Shown piece by piece: positions 1 to 6,534 of a DNA stretch of 46,512 nucleotides. Location: the NCBI RefSeq assembly GCF_018413525.1, contig NZ_JAHCDD010000046.1, positions 1 to 46,512 of the forward strand. Direction: 5' to 3'. Below the pieces are notes generated by a model. It was not told the origin of the DNA. It ran no database searches and saw nothing but the letters and a program-made list of their open reading frames with translations. Positions within the stretch are counted from its first letter, which is position 1. Every line of letters begins with the position of its first letter. The translations under genes and the position numbers were made by a program. This stretch comes from Acidovorax sp. CCYZU-2555. Its GTDB lineage: Bacteria; Pseudomonadota; Gammaproteobacteria; Burkholderiales; Burkholderiaceae_C.

Positions 1-1696
1 CAGCCGGGCGGGCTGCAGCGGCAGGGCGCGCAGCAGCGGTTGCAGGCGCAGCGGCACGCGGCGCGGCTTCGGGGCGGGACTCGGCCACGGGAGCGGGCGT
101 ATCGCGCAGCACACCCTTGATGACCGGCGTCTGCTTGTTGGTCGGCTCCTGCGAGCGGCGCGTCACGGCGGTGTTGGCTTCGACTTCTTCGGCAAGCTTG
201 TAGCTGGCGTCGAGGTTCTCGAGGCGCGGGTCGTCGTGCTTGAGGCGCTCGAGCTTGTAGTGCGGGGTTTCCAGCGACTTGTTGGGCACCATCAGCACCG
301 ACACGCGTTGCTTGAGTTCGATCTTGGCGATCTCGGTGCGCTTTTCGTTCAGCAGGAACGAAGCCACTTCCACCGGCACCTGGCAGTGCACGGCGGCCGT
401 GTTGTCCTTCATGGACTCTTCCTGGATGATGCGCAGGATCTGCAGCGCCGAGCTTTCGGTGTCGCGGATATGGCCCGAACCGCCGCAGCGTGGGCAGTTG
501 ATGTGCGCGCCTTCGGACAGCGCGGGCTTGAGCCGCTGGCGGCTCATTTCCATCAGGCCGAACTTGCTGATGCTGCCGAACTGCACGCGCGCACGGTCCT
601 GGCGCAGCGCGTCGCGCAGGCGGTTCTCGACTTCGCGGCGGTTCTTCGACTCTTCCATGTCGATGAAGTCGATGACGATCAGGCCGCCCAGATCGCGCAG
701 GCGCATCTGGCGCGCGACTTCGTCGGCGGCTTCGAGGTTGGTGCGTGTGGCGGTTTCCTCGATGTCGCCGCCCTTGATGGCGCGCGCCGAGTTCACGTCC
801 ACCGAAACCAGGGCTTCGGTGTGGTCGATCACCACGGCGCCGCCCGAGGGCAGGGTCACGGTGCGCGAGTAGGCCGATTCGATCTGGTGCTCGATCTGGA
901 AGCGGCTGAACAGCGGAGCGTCGTCGCGGTAGCGCTTGACCCGGGCAGTGTGCTCGGGCATCACGTGCGCCATGAACTGCTGGGCCTGCTCGTAGATGTC
1001 GTCGGTATCGATGAGGATGTCACCAATCTCGTTGTTGAAGTAATCGCGGATGGCGCGGATCACCAGGCTCGATTCCTGATAGATCAGGAACGCGCCCTTG
1101 CCCTTGGTGGCGCTGTCGATCGCGCTCCAGAGCTTGAGCAGGTAGTTCAGATCCCATTGCAGTTCGGGTGCGCTGCGGCCGATGCCGGCAGTGCGCGCGA
1201 TGATGCTCATACCCTTGGGGTATTCGAGCTGGTCCATCGCTTCCTTGAGCTCGGCCCGGTCTTCGCCTTCGATGCGGCGCGAGACGCCACCGCCGCGCGG
1301 GTTGTTGGGCATCAGCACGACATAGCGGCCGGCGAGCGAGACGAAGGTGGTCAGGGCCGCGCCCTTGTTGCCGCGTTCTTCCTTTTCGACCTGGACCAGC
1401 ATTTCCTGGCCTTCGCGGATCACGTCATTGATGCGGGCCTGGCTGGCCGGGACGCCTTCGGCGAAATACTGGCGCGAGATTTCCTTGAAAGGCAGGAAAC
1501 CGTGGCGGTCTTCGCCGTAATCGACAAAACAGGCTTCGAGCGATGGCTCCACGCGTGTGACGACTGCCTTGTAAATATTACCCTTGCGCTGTTCGCGGCC
1601 TTCGATTTCGATTTCGTAGTCGAGGAGTTTTTGACCGTCGACGATGGCCAGGCGGCGTTCTTCGGCCTGCGTAGCGTTGATAAGCATCCGTTTCAT
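1..1696 (-). CDS. rne: Ribonuclease E (N-terminal catalytic part; 3' end outside window)
   Basis: Endoribonuclease that starts mRNA decay and matures rRNA and tRNA; in other proteobacteria it scaffolds the degradosome. The reading frame starts at ATG 1696 (MKRMLINATQ) and runs off the left edge, giving 565 residues. An S1-like RNA-binding segment spans about residues 36-120. The DNase I-like catalytic acids are visible as Asp300 (in SVDVNSA) and Asp343 (in VIDFIDMEES). The Zn-link is the CPRC motif at 401-404. After about residue 480 the sequence turns into the Ala/Pro/Arg-rich disordered tail typical of the C-terminal scaffold half. It is divergent from rluC, a common betaproteobacterial arrangement. 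RNase E usually autoregulates through its 5' leader, and the leader here is long. Identification is firm; the tail cannot be judged. Confidence 0.97.
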   Translation of the reverse strand, partial: MKRMLINATQAEERRLAIVDGQKLLDYEIEIEGREQRKGNIYKAVVTRVEPSLEACFVDYGEDRHGFLPFKEISRQYFAEGVPASQARINDVIREGQEMLVQVEKEERGNKGAALTTFVSLAGRYVVLMPNNPRGGGVSRRIEGEDRAELKEAMDQLEYPKGMSIIARTAGIGRSAPELQWDLNYLLKLWSAIDSATKGKGAFLIYQESSLVIRAIRDYFNNEIGDILIDTDDIYEQAQQFMAHVMPEHTARVKRYRDDAPLFSRFQIEHQIESAYSRTVTLPSGGAVVIDHTEALVSVDVNSARAIKGGDIEETATRTNLEAADEVARQMRLRDLGGLIVIDFIDMEESKNRREVENRLRDALRQDRARVQFGSISKFGLMEMSRQRLKPALSEGAHINCPRCGGSGHIRDTESSALQILRIIQEESMKDNTAAVHCQVPVEVASFLLNEKRTEIAKIELKQRVSVLMVPNKSLETPHYKLERLKHDDPRLENLDASYKLAEEVEANTAVTRRSQEPTNKQTPVIKGVLRDTPAPVAESRPEAAPRAAAPATAAARPAAAARPA

Positions 1697-2295
1697 GATG
1701 CGTTTCCTTTATTCGTTATGAAGACGAGCCGATCGGCAGCCATAGCTGTCGGAGCGGCACGCCTGTGACTCTCAATCAAAGACGGGCTCTGTCGGAGCCG
1801 ATGATGCCGGACTGACGTCTTGAAACGAATAGGAATGGCCGGGAATGCCGCGGGTTGCTGACCATCATCGAGTTATGTCAGCAAAGGGGGCAAAGGCGCG
1901 TGGATGGGAGCGAGTAAATGCGCGCGCAGTTTCACCATGGTGCGTGAAAGTGGCAGTGCAGGGGAAGCGGGAGTCTTGAGAGCGCGGACGGTCGAGTGCG
2001 GAGGTGAAGACCTCCGTCCCAGAAAGACCATCCATGCATAAAAGATCCACATGCTCGCTTTGATCCGTTGGCAGGTTGCGAACGCTTTGGTTCGCCGAAA
2101 GCTGCCAACTGTGAAATTCCGTTGTTTCAATTCGTCAGAATGCCCGGTGTGACACAGGCCAATACAGGCATCTGGCCTGCAATCTGCGTGTGCGAAACCG
2201 GCTGGCATCGACCTGCCTGCGCAGCGGGAAATGGCTGGGTGGACTAAACTCCATGCAAATCAACCACTTACACTAGTATCGCGCAGGTGAAACAC
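1697..2295 (-). promoter_or_regulatory. Long rne 5' leader with hairpins
   Basis: This stretch of about 590 bases lacks a convincing gene; the short open frames inside have no recognisable protein character. If transcription starts just after the TATAAT box at 2296-2301 (minus), the whole stretch is the rne leader. It contains a perfect 7-bp stem with a 4-nt loop at 1999-2016 (CGGAGGT/ACCTCCG) and a 5-bp stem at 1785-1799 (GGCTC/GAGCC) about 90 nt before the start codon. In E. coli the rne leader is folded and cleaved by RNase E to limit its own synthesis. A similar role here is inference from length, position and hairpins. Confidence 0.5.
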
Positions 2296-2301
2296 ATTAT
2301 A
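2296..2301 (-). promoter_or_regulatory. Candidate rne promoter -10 box (TATAAT)
   Basis: A perfect TATAAT reads on the minus strand here, just upstream of rluC. No good -35 hexamer lies 16-18 bases upstream, so the match rests on the -10 box alone. On the plus strand a TAGTAT at 2274-2279 could serve rluC, so the two divergent promoters would overlap. Confidence 0.4.
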
Positions 2302-2316
2302 GAGGGCAAACCGGCG

Positions 2317-3291
2317 ATGGACCGAGCCCAAGGCATACCAGCCCCTGCTGCTCGCCTCATCGCAGTCGATGCCGATTCCGCTGGCCAGCGACTCGACAAC
2401 TTCCTGATCCGCCACCTCAAAGGTGTGCCAAAAACCCACGTCTACCGCATCATTCGCAGCGGCGAAGTGCGCATCAACAAAGGCCGTGCCAGTGCCGACA
2501 CGCGCGTGGCCGAAGGCGACAGCGTGCGCCTGCCGCCGGTGCGCATTTCGGAGAAAATCGCGGAAAAGGCCGCCAACCCGGCGCCGGCGCGCGAATTTCC
2601 GCAGCTGCTCGAAGACGACCATGTGCTGGCGATCGACAAGCCCGCGGGCGTCGCCGTGCATGGCGGCAGCGGCGTGAGCTTCGGCGTGATCGAACAGCTG
2701 CGTCAGGCGCGTCCCGAGGCCAAGTTTCTCGAACTCGTGCACCGGCTCGACAGGGAAACCTCGGGCATCTTGCTGGTCGCGAAGAAGCGTTCGGCGCTCA
2801 CCGGCCTGCAGGACCAGTTCCGCGAACGCGAAACCGGCAAGACCTATCTGGCGCTGGTGCAGGGCAGTTGGCCCGCCAACAAGAAGGTCATCGACTCGCC
2901 GCTGCACAAATATCTGCTGCCCGACGGCGAGCGCCGCGTGCGCGTGACCACGGCCGACGACCCCGACGGCATGCGTTCGGTGACGCTGGTCAAGGTGCGC
3001 ACGCACATCGCCGCACGCCCCTTGCAGGGCCTGCCCGCGATGAGCCTGCTCGAAGTCACGATCAAGACCGGGCGCACGCACCAGATCCGCGTGCACCTGT
3101 CGTCGCAGGGCCATGGCATCGTTGGCGACGACAAATATGGCGACTTCGATCTGAACCGCCGCGTGCAAAAGCATGGCCTCAAGCGCATGTTCCTGCATGC
3201 CTGGCGTTTACAGTTCAACCATCCTGCTTCGGGCGAGCGCGTGGAACTGCGCGCCGAATTGCCCGCCGAGCTTGCCAGCTTCGTGGCCTGA
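2317..3291 (+). CDS. rluC: 23S rRNA pseudouridine synthase, RluC type
   Basis: Isomerises specific uridines of 23S rRNA to pseudouridine (955, 2504 and 2580 in E. coli). The 324-residue protein has an N-terminal S4 RNA-binding domain (about 20-75, RLDNFLIRHLKG...VRINKGR) followed by the RluA-family catalytic domain. The catalytic aspartate is Asp145 in HRLDRETSG, and the family motif GRTHQIRVHL is present near the end. I chose ATG 2317, preceded by a purine-rich AGAGGG at about 10 nt. A GTG at 2287 is in frame, but it would lie just after the putative -10 box at 2274-2279. Divergent from rne; followed 34 nt later by a HAD phosphatase gene. Confidence 0.93.
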   Translation: MDRAQGIPAPAARLIAVDADSAGQRLDNFLIRHLKGVPKTHVYRIIRSGEVRINKGRASADTRVAEGDSVRLPPVRISEKIAEKAANPAPAREFPQLLEDDHVLAIDKPAGVAVHGGSGVSFGVIEQLRQARPEAKFLELVHRLDRETSGILLVAKKRSALTGLQDQFRERETGKTYLALVQGSWPANKKVIDSPLHKYLLPDGERRVRVTTADDPDGMRSVTLVKVRTHIAARPLQGLPAMSLLEVTIKTGRTHQIRVHLSSQGHGIVGDDKYGDFDLNRRVQKHGLKRMFLHAWRLQFNHPASGERVELRAELPAELASFVA

Positions 3292-3325
3292 GGGCCTTGC
3301 CTTGTTGATTTCCGACGGAACCGCC

Positions 3326-3994
3326 ATGTCTCTTGTTTCTCCCCGCCGCTTTGACCTGATCGCCTTCGACTGGGACGGCACGCTGTACGACTCCACGGCA
3401 GCGATCACCAAAAGCATCCAGGAAGCGGTGCGCGATGTGGGCGGCCAGGTGCCGACCCAGGAAGCCGCGTCCTATGTCATCGGCATGGCGCTGACCCAGG
3501 CGCTGGCCCATGCGGCGCCCGATGTACCGCCCGAAAAATACCCCGAGCTGGGCAACCGCTACCGCTACCACTACCTGCAGCACCAGAACGACCTGAGCCT
3601 GTTCGAAGGCGTCGTGCCGATGCTCGAGACGCTGCGCGAGAGCGGCCACCTGCTCACGGTGGCCACGGGCAAGAGCCGGCGCGGTCTCAATGAGGTGCTG
3701 GCCAGCGTCGCGCTCAAGGGCCTGTTCGACGGCTCGCGCACCGCCGACGAAACCGCGGGCAAGCCGCATCCGCTGATGTTGCAGGAGCTGATGGCCGAAT
3801 TCGGCGTCGAACCCGAGCGCGTGCTGATGATTGGCGACACCACGCACGATCTGCTGATGGCGCGCAACGCCGGCTGCGCGCGCGTGGGCGTGTCGTATGG
3901 CGCGCATGCGACCGGCGGCTTTGGCGAATTCGAGCCGCTGTTCGTGGCCGAATCGGTCGCCGAGCTGCACCAGTGGCTGCTGACCAACGGCTGA
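3326..3994 (+). CDS. HAD-superfamily hydrolase, phosphoglycolate phosphatase-like
   Basis: Cytosolic phosphatase of the HAD subfamily IA. In the 222-residue protein motif I is FDWDGT, with nucleophile Asp15 and Asp17. Motif II is the Thr of VATGKS, the motif III lysine lies in AGKPHP, and motif IV is MIGDTTHD. An all-helical cap lies between motifs I and II. Length and motifs fit the Gph/PGP family, but the true substrate cannot be read from sequence. The ATG at 3326 follows the rluC stop by 34 nt. The in-frame extension upstream overlaps rluC and is not family-like. It sits in a run rluC-HAD-Rieske-S49 with gaps of 1-34 nt, probably one transcript. Confidence 0.88.
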   Translation: MSLVSPRRFDLIAFDWDGTLYDSTAAITKSIQEAVRDVGGQVPTQEAASYVIGMALTQALAHAAPDVPPEKYPELGNRYRYHYLQHQNDLSLFEGVVPMLETLRESGHLLTVATGKSRRGLNEVLASVALKGLFDGSRTADETAGKPHPLMLQELMAEFGVEPERVLMIGDTTHDLLMARNAGCARVGVSYGAHATGGFGEFEPLFVAESVAELHQWLLTNG

Positions 3995-4001
3995 GCGCGC
4001 A

Positions 4002-4367
4002 ATGTCCACGTCGGTGTACCTGTGCCGCAGCGAAGACTTGCTGGAAGGCGGCTTGGCCCAGCCGTTCGACGTGGTCCACACGGGCCAGCGCTGCCGTGCG
4101 TTCGCGGTGCGTTTCGAAGGCAGCGTGCATGCCTATCTGAATCGCTGCACGCATATTCCCATGGAACTCGACTGGCAGCCCAACCAGATCTTCGACGATT
4201 CCGGGCAATGGCTGTTGTGCGCAACCCACGGTGCGGCCTATGCGCCCGACTCCGGTGCCTGTGTCGGCGGCCCGTGCCGCGGCGGTCTGGTGAAAATAGT
4301 CGTGCACGAAGCTCAGGGTGTGGTGCACTGGCATACTTCCCAAGACCTGCACCCTGTCGAGTTCTGA
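4002..4367 (+). CDS. Small Rieske [2Fe-2S] protein
   Basis: A 121-residue stand-alone Rieske domain. Ligands are Cys49-x-His51 (CTH) and Cys73-x2-His76 (CATH), with the second loop continuing GAAYAPDSGAC. There is no signal peptide or membrane segment, so it is a soluble ferredoxin-like protein rather than a cytochrome bc1 subunit. Such proteins usually pass electrons to an oxygenase, but the partner is not evident; the neighbours are a phosphatase (7 nt upstream) and an S49 protease (1 nt downstream). In Comamonadaceae this trio recurs downstream of rluC, from memory of the group's gene order. The family call is sure, the biological role unknown. Confidence 0.9.
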   Translation: MSTSVYLCRSEDLLEGGLAQPFDVVHTGQRCRAFAVRFEGSVHAYLNRCTHIPMELDWQPNQIFDDSGQWLLCATHGAAYAPDSGACVGGPCRGGLVKIVVHEAQGVVHWHTSQDLHPVEF

Positions 4368-4368
4368 C

Positions 4369-5418
4369 ATGACCACCCCATTGACCCCTGGAACCCCTGG
4401 CTCCGATCCCGTTCACCCCGCAGCCCCCGATCTGTGGGCGCAGGCCCGGCCCGAAAGCGCCGCGCCGGCCGCCGCATCTGCTGCGCAGTCGCCGGGCTGG
4501 GAGCGTGACGTGCTCGAAAACCTCGTCATGGCGACCATTCGCGAACAACGCGCCGCGCGCCGCTGGCGGCTGTTCGGCCGCATGTCGTGGCTCTTGGTGC
4601 TGCTGGCGCTGGGCTGGATGATGTTCGGCCGCGATGTGGCCACCACATCGGTCAGCGGCCCGCACACGGCCGTGGTCGACATCAAGGGCGAAATCGCCAC
4701 CGGCGCCGAAGCCAGCGCCGAATTCGTGGTCGCCGCCATGCGCAGCGCCTTCGAAGACTCGGGCTCGCGCGCCGTGGTGCTGCTGATCAACTCCCCGGGC
4801 GGCAGCCCGGTGCAGGCCGGCATCATCTACGATGAAATCCGCCGCCTCAAGGCCAAGCACAGCAAGCCGGTGTATGCCGTGGTCGAGGAAACCTGTGCCT
4901 CGGCCGCCTATTACATCGCGGCCGCGGCCGACGACATCTTTGTCGACAAGGCCAGCATCGTGGGCAGCATAGGCGTGCTCATGGACGGCTTCGGCTTCAC
5001 CGGCACGATGGAAAAGCTCGGCGTCGAGCGCCGTCTGCTGACGGCCGGCGAAAACAAGGGCTTTCTCGACCCGTTCAGCCCGCAGACCGAAGCCCAGCGC
5101 CTGCACGCGCAGTCGATGCTCGACCAGATCCACCAGCAGTTCATCACCGCCGTCAAGACCGGCCGCGGCGAGCGCCTGAAGATCAACTCCGACACGTTCA
5201 GCGGCCTGTTCTGGACCGGCCAGCAGGCCGTCGAAATGGGCCTGGCCGACAAGCTCGGCAACCTCGACTACGTGGCGCGCGAAATCGTCAAGGTCGAGGA
5301 AGTGATCGACTACACACGCCGCGACAACGTCGCCGAACGCCTGGCCAAGAAGTTTGGCGCGGCGGTGGGCGGTGGGGCGGTGCAGACCTTGCGCTCGGCG
5401 CTTCCTGTGCTGCGCTGA
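4369..5418 (+). CDS. Signal peptide peptidase SppA-like, peptidase family S49
   Basis: Membrane-anchored serine protease with a Ser/Lys dyad that in its family degrades cleaved signal peptides or membrane proteins. The 349-residue protein has a Pro/Ala-rich cytoplasmic N-terminus, one membrane segment (about 69-87, MSWLLVLLALGWMMF) and a single S49 domain. The nucleophile is Ser178 in ETCASAAYYIA and the general base Lys230 in AGENKGFLDPF. The NSPGGS and SIVGSIGVL motifs are also present. One S49 domain makes it the short (bacillus/archaeal-like) form rather than the duplicated E. coli SppA. The start ATG lies 1 nt after the Rieske stop codon, indicating translational coupling. Confidence 0.93.
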   Translation: MTTPLTPGTPGSDPVHPAAPDLWAQARPESAAPAAASAAQSPGWERDVLENLVMATIREQRAARRWRLFGRMSWLLVLLALGWMMFGRDVATTSVSGPHTAVVDIKGEIATGAEASAEFVVAAMRSAFEDSGSRAVVLLINSPGGSPVQAGIIYDEIRRLKAKHSKPVYAVVEETCASAAYYIAAAADDIFVDKASIVGSIGVLMDGFGFTGTMEKLGVERRLLTAGENKGFLDPFSPQTEAQRLHAQSMLDQIHQQFITAVKTGRGERLKINSDTFSGLFWTGQQAVEMGLADKLGNLDYVAREIVKVEEVIDYTRRDNVAERLAKKFGAAVGGGAVQTLRSALPVLR

Positions 5419-5463
5419 ACTCGCTGGGGCGGCTCCTTATATATCTGTAGGGCAGGTCGTCCA

Positions 5464-5489
5464 CCCTTCGACTGGCTCAGGGCGAACGG
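5464..5489. repeat. Short REP-like intergenic element
   Basis: The core CTTCGACTGGCTCAGGGCGA resembles a short repeat class (TTCGACnnGCTCAGG-CGAACGG) found widely in intergenic DNA of beta- and gammaproteobacteria. That recognition comes from memory, not from a search. Only one copy is seen in this window. It lies between the S49 gene and the neighbouring convergent gene. Confidence 0.45.
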
Positions 5490-5533
5490 CTTTCGGCATA
5501 GCTTGCGGCCTTTGATACTGGCGTGCTCCAGCA

Positions 5534-5630
5534 TGGGGGCAGCGAGCAAGGGCCGCCCCGCAGCGAGGCTGCCGTCCCCCTCCACCGAAGGATGAGAGGG
5601 GGAAGCCGCGTAAGCGGCTCAGGGGGTGCT
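5534..5630 (-). repeat. Dispersed ~97-bp structured repeat, copy 1
   Basis: Closely matches 37502-37597; over about 70 bases the two differ at only two or three positions. It contains nested inverted repeats: GGCAGC/GCTGCC, CCCCCTC/GAGGGGG, and a terminal stem AGCCGC-GTAA-GCGGCT (5604-5619) followed by CAGGGGGT. The other copy has AGCGCC-GAA-GGCGCT at this stem, so both strands of the stem changed together. The stop codon of the gene ending at 5619 lies inside this element. It probably belongs to a REP/MITE-like family, which could terminate or stabilise the converging transcripts. Confidence 0.75.
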
Positions 5631-6524
5631 TTTCATTTCGGCGAATTCACGCGCCGGAATGGGCACCTCGCCGCGCGCCATGCGCATCAGCAGCGAATGC
5701 AGCATTTCCGATGACAGCCCATGCAGCACCAGCCGGTATGCCGCATACAGCGTGGTCATGGGCACCAGCGGGTGCTTGTTGTTGAGCAGCACCAGATGCT
5801 CGGGTGAGGCCAGGATCTTGGCGCAGTAGATCGCCACGGTCTCGTCGAGCTGCAGCGAATTGCTCGCGCGCCAGAAGTCGTTGTCGGTCAGCAGCAGCTG
5901 GTAGACCGGTGTATAGATTTCAATCGCGCTTTGCAGATCCAGCAGATTGAACTTGCCGCGCGGCATGTCCTCCAGCCGCAGTTCGGGCTCGTGCAGCATC
6001 GAAAAATCGGGCTCGGGCACGGGCACCAGTTCCTTGTTTTCGGCGCGCAAGGCCTTGTTCAGGCGAATCACGAAATTGAACAGGTTCAAGTCATGGCGCA
6101 GGAACAGCTCGTCCTTGACCTCGTCTATGGTCATGGGCTTGAGCGGCGCGGTGCTGACCGGCACGGGCGAGTTCGCCGAGACGAAGGACAGCACCTGCGA
6201 GCCCAGGTGGAAGTGCCGCATGATCAGCCAGTTGGCTTCGGGCGAAACGAAGCGGTTCATGCTGAACGCCAGCAGCCGGTGCAGCAGCATGGAATGCGAC
6301 CAGCGCTTGGGCAGGAAGATCTTGAGCAGCTGGATGATGATCATCGACACCCGCGCCAGCGGCCGCACCAGCGGCAGGAAGAACTGGCGCGAGCTGCTGC
6401 TGCAGTCGCGCAGCCACGCGGCCTTGACGTCGTCGGGCAGGGGCGTGCTCTGGTCCAGATACAGCGCGAGCCAGGGGCTGGGGTCGCGTTCGTCCCAGTG
6501 GTGATCGGTGTATTCGTTCTTCAT
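5619..6524 (-). CDS. Unrecognised protein, last gene of lipid-oxidation operon
   Basis: A 301-residue protein I cannot assign to a named family. ATG 6524 has a good ribosome site (AAGGAAG) 5 nt upstream and lies 10 nt after the stop of the KAS III fusion gene, so it is surely translated with it. It has an acidic N-terminus, an amphipathic/hydrophobic stretch at about 47-72 that may touch the membrane, and a His-containing MRHFHLGSQ at 102-110. The rest is mostly helical in character. No nucleotide-binding, metal or signal-peptide motif stands out. Its last codons (Ser-Thr-Pro-stop) come from a dispersed repeat, so the natural C-terminus may have been replaced. From its position it should serve the same lipid pathway, as an accessory or substrate-handling protein; this is inference. 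Confidence 0.85.
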   Translation of the reverse strand: MKNEYTDHHWDERDPSPWLALYLDQSTPLPDDVKAAWLRDCSSSSRQFFLPLVRPLARVSMIIIQLLKIFLPKRWSHSMLLHRLLAFSMNRFVSPEANWLIMRHFHLGSQVLSFVSANSPVPVSTAPLKPMTIDEVKDELFLRHDLNLFNFVIRLNKALRAENKELVPVPEPDFSMLHEPELRLEDMPRGKFNLLDLQSAIEIYTPVYQLLLTDNDFWRASNSLQLDETVAIYCAKILASPEHLVLLNNKHPLVPMTTLYAAYRLVLHGLSSEMLHSLLMRMARGEVPIPAREFAEMKSTP

Positions 6525-6534
6525 CGGCGCTTCC

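Noticed and set aside
236..1768. Long plus-strand open frame (510 codons) opposite rne
   Set aside because: Antisense shadow of a conserved gene in GC-rich DNA; the product is His/Ala/Asp-rich without domain character.
1873..2208. Small minus-strand frames (111 and 61 codons) in the rne leader
   Set aside because: No ribosome site, no family character, and they lie in a region better explained as a leader.
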